A stretch of 51,951 nt of DNA from contig NW_003129865.1 of NCBI RefSeq assembly GCF_000003605.2, positions 60,100-112,050 on the forward strand, given 5' to 3'. The position numbers and the translations under genes were made by a program. The stretch comes from Saccoglossus kowalevskii. Its lineage: Eukaryota > Hemichordata > Enteropneusta > Harrimaniidae. The notes under the pieces were generated by a model, which was not told where the DNA came from, did no database searches, and saw only the letters and a program-made list of their open reading frames with translations. How positions within the stretch are numbered: the stretch's first letter is position 1; every line of letters starts with the position of its first letter. Shown here piece after piece: positions 23,637-36,089 of the stretch.

Positions 23637-23706
<70 letters not shown>
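23637..23706. repeat. (TA)n microsatellite of about 70 bp
   Basis: An uninterrupted alternating TA tract. It produces the isoleucine-tyrosine run in an overlapping frame, which is not a gene. Confidence 0.98.
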
Positions 23707-23707
<1 letters not shown>

Positions 23708-26491
23708 TTCAGTACATTGTCAGTCCAAGATTCTGCACTGGAGTATACATGAATATATATATATTAAACTACTGTAAATGTAAAATTTGCGCCGTTCAAG
23801 CCCGAAACAAACAGGTAAACATGATGCGTGCAAGGGGATATAGTATACCATACTATAGTAGTGCCGACGCCGCGTTCATAAAACACTTAAGTTTCCAGTT
23901 TCCAGCACCCCCCCCCCCTTCCCGGCGGGCGTACCACCAGGAGTTCTCAGTCTTAGCAAACGTCCATAAAATGTCATTCATAAATACACATGCAATGTCC
24001 ATCGACCTCTATAAGAATACAACACAACTAGACAATAACAATAATGTTTTATGCAGTGTATGAGTGTGTTGTGTTTTAAAGAGGGCGCGTCTCATTTTAC
24101 ACAATACTTCCTGTCTCAAGATTTAATGTAACAATATTTCAAGTTTGTCGTCGTTTTGTCACTCTCGCATAGATTGACGCCAGGACCCCACAAGTGGAAC
24201 ATTGTTATAGGCTTCATCGATATGAAACTTCTGTTTGATCAAACCACAATAAAAACAGCCGAAATGTGTGCGAATTTTCTCACCAAAGACAATTTTCAGA
24301 AACGAGACGGTATTCACCCCCGTTGAAGTTGGGAAATCGGATAGCGGCTGGTAGACGACCTTTGACATACACGCGTAGGTGAGTTGTTAACATCGCCGGA
24401 CCATTAGAAATTCTGGACATTTTTTCGGAAAGGTGGAGTTCCTTTCTTGTTACTTAATAAAACGTAAGGAAGGATAAGCCTATGGCGCCTTGTGGGGTAT
24501 TTTTTTTTTAAATAAAATAAAATAAATGTTCCGTCTTCAATTGTTTTAAACACTATATAAGGTGGATTCCACCCACCCTTGGTACACACGGTAACATTCC
24601 ACACTTGAAAAGCGGAGTCGTGTGCCACTACGACCTGATCACCGACCCGTTCTTCCCGGACGCCACATAAACTTAACAAGTCCGCCGCTAGCAACAAGCC
24701 ACGCGGCTCGCTTTATGTGTCTTTATGTAGTTTCACAATAAACTTTCCGCTTGCATGCTCACTAAGAAAATCATGGGTGTGTAATTTGCTTCCGACCAAT
24801 AGTATTATAGTGGTGTAAACCCTAGATCGCACGCTCGGCCAAGCTATGTCAAAGTATGAAGTGGAAAGATCGTAATATTATGATGAGGTTTTGGATGTTT
24901 ACCGTGTAACCGGTGAGAGTACTTTGACGTCTAAAGTAGAAACGCATCATATGCACTGTCCGCAAATTTGTTTGGTGTTTGTATTGACCATTCTTTGTAG
25001 AAGAAACATCCCAGTATGTCATGTATGCACAATCACAAGTTTGCCATACAATACAATGTTTGTACTAAAACTACAGTAACTTTTTACGAACCCGACGAGT
25101 CGGTATTATTTTATCTTCAAATTGAGTCAACTTATGCTTTAATGTAGTGAGTGGGTGTGGGAATCTCGACGTGTTGGATTGTTTGAAGGTGATATTTCGC
25201 CTTGACCTTCATATGATAATGGCATGAAATGAAATACACCAGTGTAGATTTATTACTTAATTTGTTACACCAACAATGTTGATCGTTAGAATGAAATTGA
25301 CTATGCTCGATGTAGCAACGATCTATTGTGCGTTTCATTCACTTCCTCCTCGTTTTAGTCCGATTCTATGTTTTACTTCCATGTCTGTTCTTTTCGTTTA
25401 TACAGTTTCAACATAGCCACACAAGATAAACACCTGCGATCCCGGTCTCACCCTACCTATTTGATTGGTCACCTGGTAATTTTAACAGAAATGTCAGTGA
25501 CCGGGGCTTGGTCTACCTACCCGGCCTTAGTGCTCTCCCATGAGAAAAACAACGAAAGCCAACTGTGTTTATCCTGTAACGTACTTGTGGTGTGGTGTTT
25601 TAACGTAATCGTATATCCTCGTGATGGCAACCCAGGGCGTCCCCTTAGCCGTCATATTCACTTAGGAGCATACCAAGCTTTGTATGTATATGAACGACAA
25701 CGTTATAATTGCCAACACTGTCGGTACTATGCAGAAAATAAAAACGTCTTATGACTGATAGTTCAGAATAAAATTCCACATTATGCTGGTACATTGGAAC
25801 AAACAGGTTTATACCTGTATACACGTGGTTTTGGAACAAATGGTAAATTACGCTAAGTCTCCAAACCAAGACACGTGTATAAATGTTCTCGTCTTTATCA
25901 ATATTCACACATAGGAAAAATTACGCAGGGTACTGAATTTCCACGTTTTTTTGTGATTTAACGTACGATTAGGTGATATCGTTATATGAACACATGGTTG
26001 AAATCAATTAATACAATTTTCGATCATATCTGTCAATTGAAGACTAGTTTTCAATCTTCATATTATCTATTTTACTATTACCGTCTTGTCTCGTGATGCA
26101 AAACGCAGTTCCCCCGTGGTGTTAATGAGCGGATTTGCTGTCATTGCACCGTTATGACACACTTGGGTTGATTGTCTCTGGTTACAGCCTATATACATTA
26201 ATATACAATATTTAATGAACTGTTAGAGTGAGAGTGTGAGGACTTTCAACTTTCAATCATTTTATGATAGCTCCCTGAATCCCATGGCGTTTCTAACATG
26301 ACAGGTTGCTATTGCATACTAAGTATTGGAAAATTGATGTCCCAGGAGTCGTATTAAATATGGCTAATATTACCGTGTTTATGGTAATAATCTTCCAGGT
26401 AATTCTTGTATAAAAATATTCAAAACTGTTTTTTGTTGTTTTTTTCAGCACAGCATCATTTTTGACTGGAATAATACTCATATATATTTGA

Positions 26492-26719
26492 ATAAGACAT
26501 TATCACTGTATATACACTGAAATCAAGACGTATTTGCCGTCAGATTTTGAAGATACATTCATAACTGTAGTTACCGATATTCTCGGTGTAACATGCGCTG
26601 CTGTCCGCTGTAACACGACTAGTGGACAAACAATACTCATTCTTACCATTCCTGAGAGCGTTCTTGTATTGTTATCGTCTTTCCTAGACCATAACCACGG
26701 GGAGTACACGAATAGAACA
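26492..26719 (+). CDS. Orphan open frame with a possible alpha/beta domain pattern, exon or remnant
   Basis: The frame is open from 26492 to the TAA at 26717-26719. It reads EIKTYLPSDFEDTFITVVTD, then ILGVTCAAVRCNTTSGQTIL and TIPESVLVLLSSF. The order of an amphipathic start, I-LGV, a turn, SGQTILIL and an IP-E-LL segment recalls small ferredoxin-like modules (SEA or TRADD-N-like) used in invertebrate receptors and immune proteins. No good acceptor fits this frame: the strong TTTTTTTCAG at 26439-26448 leads into a stop at 26489-26491. It may be a lone remnant or chance. Confidence 0.25.
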
Positions 26720-28849
26720 TAACCAGACGTCGTTACAATACTGCTTCATTTCAATTCAGTTTTGTATCACAGCTCTCTAAACTAACTATTCACCTTATCT
26801 TCAATAGGTGCCTGCATCTTTGTGAGCATTGGCGTCAGTTTACGTTTCACGCAGCGGTCTCAAGTGCTCGAGGTTTGTCTAAACTGAACTCATTAAGAAT
26901 CCATACAGATGGGATACGACCAATTGAGATGGCAAGCAAATATCGACGACTAAATCACCACAACCGGAAAGCTGGGGCCGTCGGCGTTTTTCTTTGCTTT
27001 CTAAAAGGAGCCCGGTAAGGGGGTGTCTTCATCTTTGATACAACCTTCGAGAAGTCTCCAGTTGTTTTGGGGGGCAACTTGGTTCTTTTCTTCCAATTGA
27101 CACGCCAATCACCACTTCAGACCCATGTTAATTTGTTAAACGTGCCGAATAATAATTACAACAACGCAATTTACCCATTAACCCGATGCTAGACAATATG
27201 TAACTGAGAACTTAATAACACCGCCAAGGATCTTCAGATGTCGCATGTTGTCACTCATTTCATTATATATGCACTTCATATATGCATGTATTTGTTATTT
27301 GTATACCAACCTTGCCACCCCGGCGTTTTGGTGCCGAATTAAAAGCCATATCAGGGATTAACAATATGTTATTGTTATATGAATATATTACATTTATTTA
27401 GAATTAGGAATTGCTTTAAAATGGCGTCATCGACATAGTTAAATAACCATGTAGTGTCCCTTTGTGAATAATTTACGTTATTTCTTCCACTTGTAGGAAT
27501 CATTCGATGGCATCCTCTGCAAGCTAAATTATTACAATTAAACACCTGAACTTATGACTACAGTATTCGAAGATTCCTGTGGGACAGAATTATCTACCAA
27601 TACGATATTATTTTTATACAGATAAAATTAGAATTAAACTTAAACCTCTGATCGTGAAGGGGTATTCTTCGAAGGAGGTGGAATATATCAATGTGATCGA
27701 TTCATTTGATCTTTACTAATATTTGCTACCATTTGGTGTAATTTGGCTATTGAAAGAGATGTATCAAATGAAAGTGGGTTCCAAGTAAGCTATTATTTAC
27801 TTTTTGCGCACGTTGTCACGCACTGGCCATGTATTTTGTTCGTTAGATGAATGTCTAAGACAAGCTTGGTTAGGTTTTGATTATGAATGATTAGCTGTCG
27901 AATGTATACTATTTATTTAAGTCTCGGTTGAAGAGAGGGAGAGAGTGTTATCAACATGTTTAAATTAACCGTCCTTCAGGAAGGTCAAGAAGACTGCGGA
28001 GACTGCGGGTGGTTATACGATGGGTATGGGGTAAGGGGAAACATTAATTGAGTTAGCGCCTTTTTACAGACGTAACAGTTTAATAAACAAGAAATAACAA
28101 AGATTGATTTGACAAACAGGTGTTATATTCGTATTTTTTTTATTTTATTGCTTTTCTTGTTAAAAATAATATGAATATTTTGGCATGTCACTCACACATA
28201 CATAAATAAATAAAGAATTCCCCGGGCATGGACAATGATGCTGCATACAAGTTCCTATGTGTCTCGTTTCTTTCCATGTAATGTCGCCATCTAAATATAT
28301 TAAATACTATAAAGCTGACAACGCACTACACACGCCATTGTTCACCCTAACAACAAAAGTTGTTAATTTGATTGACAGATGTAATAAATAAATTGATATA
28401 GAAATTCAGATGGAAAAACGAACTGTAATTAACACACCCACTCCATGTTTAGAAATTGTCATCAAATGTATTCTCACAAGAAAAAGTGATAAATTATTTA
28501 ATAAATTAAAACTTGTTTTTCTAGATGATTAATGATAATCATAAGCTCGACATATTGTCTTTACTAACTTTTACGGTGTACTGGATATAAATAAAAAAAT
28601 TAAACTTCAAGTTCATTTCACGACAAAAACTACAGTTTCTGGTCATCGGACGGATTGTCCAACACATTTCGGAAGGTGTATTCTTAAAACTGAAACCATT
28701 GTAAAATTACTAGTATTGATATTCAAAAATAGTTTAGTCCAGGTCAATAGGTGTGTTTTTGTTAGAGATGTGTTGACCTTTGACTCTTGGATAGGCAGAT
28801 TCACCCTTTTAGACCCAGGCAGGGTTGTCGTCGAATAACATTGTTAAAA

Positions 28850-28877
28850 ATCACAAATAAATAAATAAATAAATATA
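28850..28877. repeat. (AAAT)n microsatellite
   Basis: About six AAAT units followed by ATAAAATAAGG. Confidence 0.85.
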
Positions 28878-28905
28878 AAATAAGGTGTAAATGTATTCAC
28901 ATCTG

Positions 28906-29075
28906 TGGCAGTGGTAAGACGCTCGTTTAATACTGAGTACGATGCAAGTTGGAATAATAATGACCTGCTCTTTTGTAATGTCTTCTTTTTTATAATGTCT
29001 TCTCTCTGCTCTCAGTTCTTTTCGGAATTTGAAAGCAGTGAATCAGAAAGAAATGTGTTCGAACCCAATGTCAGG
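28906..29075 (+). repeat. Possible tRNA-derived SINE remnant
   Basis: TGGCAGTGGTAAGACGCTCG at 28909-28928 resembles the A-box region of tRNA-derived SINEs, and GTGTTCGAACCC at 29054-29065 resembles a B box. The boxes are about 130 bases apart instead of the usual 30-50, so either an insertion separates them or one match is chance. No tRNA cloverleaf can be drawn. Confidence 0.3.
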
Positions 29076-30220
29076 AGTAATACGACTTGTTGCAAGGGCA
29101 GAGAAACATATTTGGTCCCTTGGTGACGTCACGTCGTAGAAATAATGTCTAATCATTACATTTGTAATGTTTGGCCCTATTTTCAGCACCTCGGCTAAGT
29201 TTGTTGAAATCTCTTGAAACGTGTTGACTTGTCGACGGGCGTGTAGCAAAGTCTCGGCTGTTTGTGATGGAACAACGCTTTGTCAAGTGGGTGCCAACGT
29301 CACGTTATGCGGCGTCGGCGTCAAGTGAGACAGGAATGAAATGTGACATTCTCCGCGAAGTGTGAGGCATGGTCTTCACGTGGCCACGTCTGTCGATCGA
29401 CAAGTAAAAGTGACGTCCTTTGTTGTTATCTGGTCCAGGTAAGGAATAATAGTACGACTCGTAGCTGTGGTACCAGTTTAAGAGTAAGCTTTCCTTGAAT
29501 ACACATTCCCTACACGCGTAAGGTCCTATGTCCTTTGATGTAAAAAGAAAAAAACGAGCCTTAGAACTACAGAAATCAACTATGCATTGTATCGCTACTC
29601 TCGAGTACTACCTTATTGACATATCAACGTGACCAGGGGCCAACCCCCCCCCTCCACACACTTATACTGGGAGTCCTGACAGACAGTCGGGGTACACACA
29701 CCAATAATAAAAATTATTGCTCGATTCAACATCACTGTCCTTGAGATTCAGAGTGAGTTACTACCTTAGCTTTTGAATACAGTTGAACGTGACATTGGTT
29801 TTCATGCCCCATCCAGATACCCATACCTTTGTGTACATTATTCTAATATTGCACAGTCGACTTAAATGAGACGAAAAGTATATCACCTGACTCACGATGC
29901 CCCCCACGAAGCCACTTCCGCAGAAATGTTATGTTATAATAGACTAGTTTGAGCTAATGTACGCTGGATTGGCAACATATAGTACGGCTTGTCATCTCCC
30001 AATTATTTGTTTAACCGTCATACAGCGGACGCCGTGTGCCTTTGTTAAGCTCTACACTCCGTAAAAGCCGACGTCACGCTCACTGAGAAATGAGTGTGGG
30101 CTGCAGTTGCCAAGCAGTCTCAGTAAATGTTTTCAAAAATACTGCATATCATGTCAGTGGTCACCGCTTTGCTGCCAATTGTTGTTCTCACTCAGTATAC
30201 ATGATCAAATAAATACCTAC

Positions 30221-30324
30221 CGATGTGTAGACATCGCCGTCGCTGTCAATGGCTAAATATAGGCCTGTTTCTGGGTTTCTTATACTGACCAATCCTACAC
30301 CGACAGATGATATTTCAACTACGG
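30221..30324 (-). CDS. FGF exon 2 (residues 87-121)
   Basis: It follows CTTGCAG and precedes GTAGGT. Its 104-bp length is the characteristic size of the middle FGF exon. It encodes the ISSVGVG and GLYLAIDSDG motifs. Confidence 0.94.
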
Positions 30325-31285
30325 CTGCAAGACAAAAAGAAAACATAATTAAAATACTAGTAAGATTATGGTTTACGCTGTTTTAATGAGTGTGCACTTG
30401 TAGTCGGTGATTTGACGGGTGACTAGAAGAGGACAGAACAAAAACAGCGAATCCTTGGCTGGTCATGTGATGTAGACGTAGATTGGTGCGATCAGCATCA
30501 CTAAACTGACCAACAAGCCAGTAACTAATAAGGATATTGTTACAGGCACGTGCCCAGTGATCCGGTGATATACCATCTCAAAATACCCCTTGTCACACCA
30601 CAAATATAAACCTATGTGCGCTCAAAATAGAGAATCACAGTACTGGTAGATGGTTTTCAGAAATGTCAAAGTTGTCACTGCGTTACCCAATGGCAATAGA
30701 AAGCTCCCGGAATAGTTTTCTTATCCCGTGCTTTCAAAATATCACCAAAGTTCTGGCTGCCCACCCAAGTTTTTTTTCATTACCATCGACCTTTTGTTCT
30801 CACAGTTTATTTGAACAGAAACGGGCGTACGCGTGAATTTAAACAATCGTTATTTCATTGGATTTTTGCAGGAATTTCGGCTTTCTAACATGAATTGAAT
30901 AGGCTGGAATTTATAGAATTCTCTTTCATTTCTATTCTGTTATTTTGAGAAGTTGACAAACAGTTCAGATCGTTTCCAGATAAAAAAAAAGACAAGACAC
31001 TTTGAAGGAAAAATAATCATACTTACAGTTGAGATCTCTGGTTACAGTCCCCTGTACTCCTCCATCATTTCTAATCTCTAAGTAGCTGCCAGTTGCACAG
31101 AATAATCGTTCCTCTTCGACGTAAGACTTTGATCGCACTTCGCGCTGCTCTTCTATCTGCCCATCTTCAAATAACGCGGCAAGTAGCCGACTCGTATCGT
31201 CACTGACTGGATATGTTGACGATGTACTCACAAATACGGCCAGCACGGTGACTAACCGACTTAAGTACGATATTGAAAACTCCAT
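30221..31285 (-). CDS. Secreted fibroblast growth factor, first two coding exons (C-terminal part not found)
   Basis: Exon 1 is 31285-31027 and exon 2 is 30324-30221. Together they give 121 residues. Residues 1-24 (MEFSISYLSRLVTVLAVFVS onward) form a signal peptide, so the protein is secreted. From residue about 60 the beta-trefoil core starts: RLFCATGSYLEIRNDGG, then VVEISSVGVGLVSIRNPE, then GLYLAIDSDGDVYTS. Exon 2 is exactly 104 bp, and the split falls in the usual FGF position. FGFs bind heparan sulfate and receptor tyrosine kinases; their main heparin-binding loop lies in the third exon, which is absent here. The subfamily cannot be decided from this part. The 702-bp intron begins GTAAGT and ends TTTGTCTTGCAG. 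Confidence 0.93.
31027..31285 (-). CDS. FGF exon 1 (residues 1-86 plus one base)
   Basis: The exon has the ATG start, signal peptide, an acidic and polar linker (EDGQIEEQREVRSKSYVEEE) and the first trefoil strands. It ends AACT before GTAAGT, in phase 1. Reading on into the intron gives a false tail ending LETI. Confidence 0.93.
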
Positions 31286-31476
31286 TGTTGTGTAGGATTC
31301 CGTTATCGGCTGATGAAAAAAAAATGAAAAAAAAAAGTTTTTCGGAATGCTAAAGTAGTGGAGGTTGTTGCCAGATAATTGTAACTAGAGTTGTTGCCCT
31401 CACGAGTAGCGTGTTGGTGACAGTGTCTTAATGAAACATGCAAGGGACCAAGTGAGAAGAAATGAGACACACTGAG

Positions 31477-31483
31477 TTTTTAT
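31477..31483 (-). promoter_or_regulatory. TATA box of the FGF gene
   Basis: GTATAAAAACTC on the - strand lies about 192 bases before the ATG. A start about 30 bases downstream, near TCACTTGG at about 31450, would leave a 5'UTR of about 165 bases. An AT-rich genome makes chance TATA words common, but the position and the exact TATAAAA are good. Confidence 0.6.
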
Positions 31484-32490
31484 ACTCTCTTGTTAAACAA
31501 TATTCCATTGATGACACGCCCACACGACCCTATTGACAGCCATAACGGGAAGTCAAACCAGCGGGAATTATCGCACTCTATCTATTCCCAACGTATTGTA
31601 TTAAGAGATAACGTCGGCGACTCTCGATAATTTTCGGAAAGAAACCGAACACAATCTTGAGGGGCCGGGTTGTCGTGGCATGTTCGTCATTGCTCCGCGG
31701 GGTTCATTCATGTGCACACTAATAAAACTATATGTACAGTCTGAGAAGTGGGCACATAGTATAATATTTACTTCGATTTACATCACCCTATTCCGCAAGG
31801 GAAGATGATACGTGTCTTATTTGCTTAATTGACGTTCAATACTTATGACGTGTTAGTTTGAACAGTTGCTATAGCTCACGAACCTAGTATATATCGCAAC
31901 TGTTATTGTCGAGTGTTTCACCTACATATCCCATCGATGCGTTTCTTTTTAACTGCCGCTTTAATGGTGACTAACTTGGTGCAAATAGGGATACCGAAAC
32001 CACAAAAATGTCCAGGCGCTCACCTAATAGTGACATTCCAACATCGCCAGGAATCTAGTTTAACTTGAACAAAAGAGGCACCGTGCAAGATTATACGTTT
32101 TTTTGATAAGGTCTGATTGCTCGTATTGGGATACGCCTGGTATGCCAGCGTACGTGCTCGCCATATTTAGCATTGTATTCAAATACCAACTTCCAACTCA
32201 AACTTGCAACGAGATGACAGACCGATTTCAAAGTAATGTATGCAGGACCACCAGCGGGAAAGCCCTGGGGTTATTTTAGGCGACATTACGTCATTCTATC
32301 TTCTGATCGTAATCGATAAAAACGCCATACCCGACCTAATGCCCTCGTTTGTAATGCGTATTAACCCGACATAAGCATGTGCAACTTTTGTGTTTGCATG
32401 TATGTCAGGGAATGGATACAGTTGGTGACATTACAGACACTCTGACTCGATTTGGGAACGACTTGATGAACTTCCCTAGACTACTGGTAA

Positions 32491-32736
32491 TTGCTTGATG
32501 CGTCATCGCCACACGTTGAACGTCACACTGCACCGATGCCCACTTCCGGCGACCCATTTCAAGCAGATCCAAGGAGCTTTATGAGTAATACCGATGCACT
32601 TGGAGTGAACCGGTCCCTCTCTCGGGAAAAGAACACACTAGTAAAATCGAATATACAAGAAATGCAATTCAAGAAATCAAAGGTTACTGACATGCAAGAA
32701 AGTACTTCTAATTGTCTTTTCAATGAATTCTTGTAA
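32491..32736 (+). CDS. Unrecognised polar open frame
   Basis: Open from just after a TAA to the stop TAA at 32734-32736, with serine-, lysine- and glutamine-rich content (GVNRSLSREKNTLVKSNIQE). It has internal ATGs but no recognisable domain. A neighbouring frame at about 32413-32487 reads MDTVGDITDTLTRFGNDLMN and ends at a GTAATT. Both may be chance. Confidence 0.12.
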   Translation: MLDASSPHVERHTAPMPTSGDPFQADPRSFMSNTDALGVNRSLSREKNTLVKSNIQEMQFKKSKVTDMQESTSNCLFNEFL

Positions 32737-32996
32737 AAAAGTGCTACTGTTTCCACCAATCACGTTATATCGAGATCCCGATTACCGGCCACATACATAT
32801 TACGTAATACGTTCCGGTCATTACAAAATGCCGCCATTGGCGTATGAGCTCTGTCGTATACGTGTTTCCCATCAAAAGTCGCAAATTTGCTAAAATGCTG
32901 CCTAAAATGATGTTTTTTCGTAACAAATTTTTTCAGTTTTCACTATAGATTCTTAACAACCGTAAGCACTTTATGGAACTGTCGAACGTCACAATA

Positions 32997-33056
32997 GTGA
33001 TACTACGACCAATAAAAACGTCAATAATGCTACGATGTGATTGGTCGTATAGTCAC
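32997..33056. repeat. 17-bp imperfect inverted repeat with paired CCAAT words
   Basis: The arms GTGATACTACGACCAAT (32997-33013) and ATTGGTCGTATAGTCAC (33040-33056) are inverted copies with 2-3 mismatches around a 26-base loop. This could be a short element end pair or a paired CCAAT site; there is no gene context. Confidence 0.45.
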
Positions 33057-34869
33057 CTAGCTGAACGTGTTATGAATGAATGGGTGGGTGTACACTATGA
33101 CTGACGCATATCACATCCTGACAGTTATTATGACGTGCACAGTGGGACGCATGGATAAATATAGGTTTGCACGAGTTTAAATGATTGATTTATTTTCCAT
33201 TTTTTTGTTTCGTTTTTTTTTTTTGTGCAATTAAATGTTCTGAACAAATGAAAATAAAATACATGCTCGTCACCTCGTTGATCATACACCGTGATAATGG
33301 TGTTGTGATCGAAGTGACCGTCATTTTCGGCAGGCGTCATCTTCAGCTAATATGTAGTACCGAGTCCGCTGCATCGTTCCTTACATTTAACGCCATTAGT
33401 TTGACTTTTAAAATAACATTGTCAGAAAGCTACAACATCAGTCGAACATCAGAGAGGAAATAGTAATATTATTATTCGTTATACTCACATGATATACCTC
33501 GCCAACTGAATGAACAGATATTAAACGCCAGTCTAAGGAGACACTGTTAATGCCGATGCAATTCACATTCAACACCAAATAGTTCTAGAACGCCCAATAA
33601 ATCCCTCGGGTCACGTCGTCAATTAGTAAAATAATTATAAAAAATTAGTTATGTGTGTTGACGTCCCTTTTCACTTTCGACCTTTGCCATTCCGGTTAAA
33701 AGCTAGCAACTGACAAACAAAGTTTGTTAGCAACCAAACACATGGGCAAGGTTAAACATAATTAGTTCTTTTTATATTAATATTTTCAAAACATGGATTT
33801 TAACAATCGTTTTAACGCTTTCTTTGAAGTGACGGTATATCGGTTGGATGAAGCTAATTATATCACGATTCAATACAAATATTTTTGAAATAGATAAGGT
33901 CCCGATCGTCAAATTGAATAAAATCTCTGAAAATGTGATTTTTTGAGACACGCAAGTTACGTTGCTAACAGCATGCAGTGGCTTAGTGGTAATACGCAAA
34001 CGAAGTCACGTGACTGTCCCCATCGATAGAGTTGTGTTATCTTAGGTGTGGAAGATACAGTGAAAATAAATACCAGAGGAGGATAAATATAAACACGATG
34101 CTGTTTTTATTTTTAAAAAATCACGAAATTAATTCATTTTTGGGAATTCGTCTAAACCAGAAAAGAGACAGTCAGTTTTATGTTTATAATCACCATTCTT
34201 TTAAAGGAATGTTTGTTTGTTTTATCTAAGAGATAAAATTATGAAAATGAAATCTACAATCAAATTTATACATTATGTCCGAAATTCGATATATGTTGTC
34301 TTAGTAACGGATGTAACGGTAGCTGACGACACTACCTTCTTACTCATTGTACTGCTAGTAATGTCTCGCCGAGCTACGTCAGTACTAAATTGAATAAACG
34401 GGAATTTGGCTCGGATGTCTTCGTTTCCGTTCCGACGCCTACCGAAGAGCGGACAGACCGGTGCTTCTTTGCACGTTCAGTGCGTGCATAAATTGATGTG
34501 AGTCACCGAGCACTTAGCAGTAATTGTATCCACACAACCCAATAACCGCAATCTAAACATTCGGTGTTACTGTTCATTAGTTTTAAAACGTTTCTTTCGA
34601 ATCTGAAATAAAAAAAAAATCTACCGCTATTTCGGTTTTGTGAAAGCATGGATGGTAATAAGCACGTGGAGTGAGTTGTTGGTCCATCTCCGAGTCCGTG
34701 GCCATTCTAACAAAGTAGCCGTGCTCTTACATTCACCCTGATTTATTCGGTCACCATACAAATAATTGGTACTGGCAACTAAAATAAGAGACTGACAAAC
34801 GTCGAACGATTATGGATTGCGTCGGTTACAATGTGTGTCGCCACTCCGCCACCATAACGTACTTGATCG

Positions 34870-35106
34870 TTGTTTGTTTGTAACAAATTAAATCAGGAAG
34901 TGCGTATTAACACATTACATCCTCAGTGTCACCTAAATCAGAAGCGTGGGTTTCCGTATTTTGTATTAAATATGGTAATGAGACTTAATAAACAGAGTAA
35001 ATTCGATGAAAATTATGACGGAAAACCTTCGCAGTTTGTATCGTGTGACGTGTGTGAGTGTGGACCATTTGACGATGATGAGTTCGAAAGAGGGGCATCT
35101 GTTTGA
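34870..35106 (+). CDS. Unrecognised open frame with acidic and cysteine-bearing tail
   Basis: The tail reads KFDENYDGKPSQFVSCDVCE and then CGPFDDDEFERGASV before TGA at 35104-35106. The composition of this last part is protein-like, but there is no known domain and no convincing acceptor. Low confidence. Confidence 0.13.
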   Translation: MFVCNKLNQEVRINTLHPQCHLNQKRGFPYFVLNMVMRLNKQSKFDENYDGKPSQFVSCDVCECGPFDDDEFERGASV

Positions 35107-36056
35107 ATGCTGGAGCGGAGTATCAGGTGTGCATGATAGAAAAGCTAACGGCAATGCCGTGTAACACTCAAGGTATAATAAATTACAGATTGAATGCGAG
35201 AGCCCACGTGACTATTTACTCTAAGATGAGCCACGAGAAATAGAATTGTTGTTAGTTTGCTTACTTTCTAACCAAGGTTCATTTCATACATTTTTCATGA
35301 ATGAAACTAATGACACAGTGCATGATGGGAATGAAAATGGTTTAACCTTGGGTTCTGATTGCACATTTCCACATTTCCGGCTGTCCTCGTATCAAACGAA
35401 ATTCGACTCGATTATATTGTTCTTTCATCATATTATTACATATCACCCCAGGGTCAATCGCCGTTTTACCGTGCTCCGAGAGCAGAATACAAATAATCTA
35501 TTTAGCATTTTTATCGAACAGTTTTCCATGATAACTTCAAGGCAAGCCACTTGGGGTGAATGACCGACAATGTTTTACTAAGAGTCGCAGAGGAAATCTT
35601 AGACTAACAGTTTATTTTCAAGATGATATTTTATTTTGTGTTCGTTTGAAGGCGTCTCCGTGGTGATCAGCATGGACGGTTTTGCTTTGTGATCTATTTG
35701 TCTGTTTCAATCATTAAAATAAGTTGTGATGTCACTATCGTCGTGTTTACATTTAAACAGTCATATATATTAAATGTACTGTTTCTCAGAAATATTCAGG
35801 ATGATGATCCGCCAAGTTCCCCGTGGAGGTCAACAGGAAGTTACGTATTAATCCACCATTATTATAGTCTTATATTTTTTATCACCTCAAGTGGTGGCTC
35901 AAGTTCTTTGTTAATGATTTGTTGAATTAAATGAGACGTGATTAATTTTAAGAGGCCGGGTAATTGAAGAATATATAGGCAATACTCCACCATTATCGCC
36001 ATGAATCACAGTTGAGGCAATTATGCACGATAGATAATGACACAACTATGCTGTTA

Positions 36057-36089
36057 TTTGTTTGTTTCTTTGTTTGTTTGTTTGTTTGA
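36057..36089. repeat. (TTTG)n microsatellite
   Basis: About eight TTTG units with one TTTC interruption. Confidence 0.9.

Larger units (their letters stand above)
17200..26490. other. Long gene-poor region between gene B and the FGF exons, left part
   Basis: I find no assignable coding exon here. Contents are the repeats at 18713-19427, the (TA)n tract at 23637-23706, poly-C runs at about 18350 and 23910, and AGAGGGCGC sites at 19460 and 24080. If the FGF gene does not overlap gene B, its missing third exon should lie between here and 30220, yet I could not find it. Confidence 0.5.

Noticed and set aside
24404-24697. 97-codon frame on the - strand
   Set aside because: No recognisable motif; the lysine-rich middle comes from an A/T simple stretch at about 24500-24525.
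26880-27020. Possible + strand exon reading MASKYRRLNHHNRKAG before GGTAAGG
   Set aside because: There is no acceptor in frame, no homology, and the frame ends at the putative donor itself.
29050-29075. tRNA gene at the TTCGAACCC word
   Set aside because: No acceptor stem, anticodon arm or properly spaced A box could be drawn.
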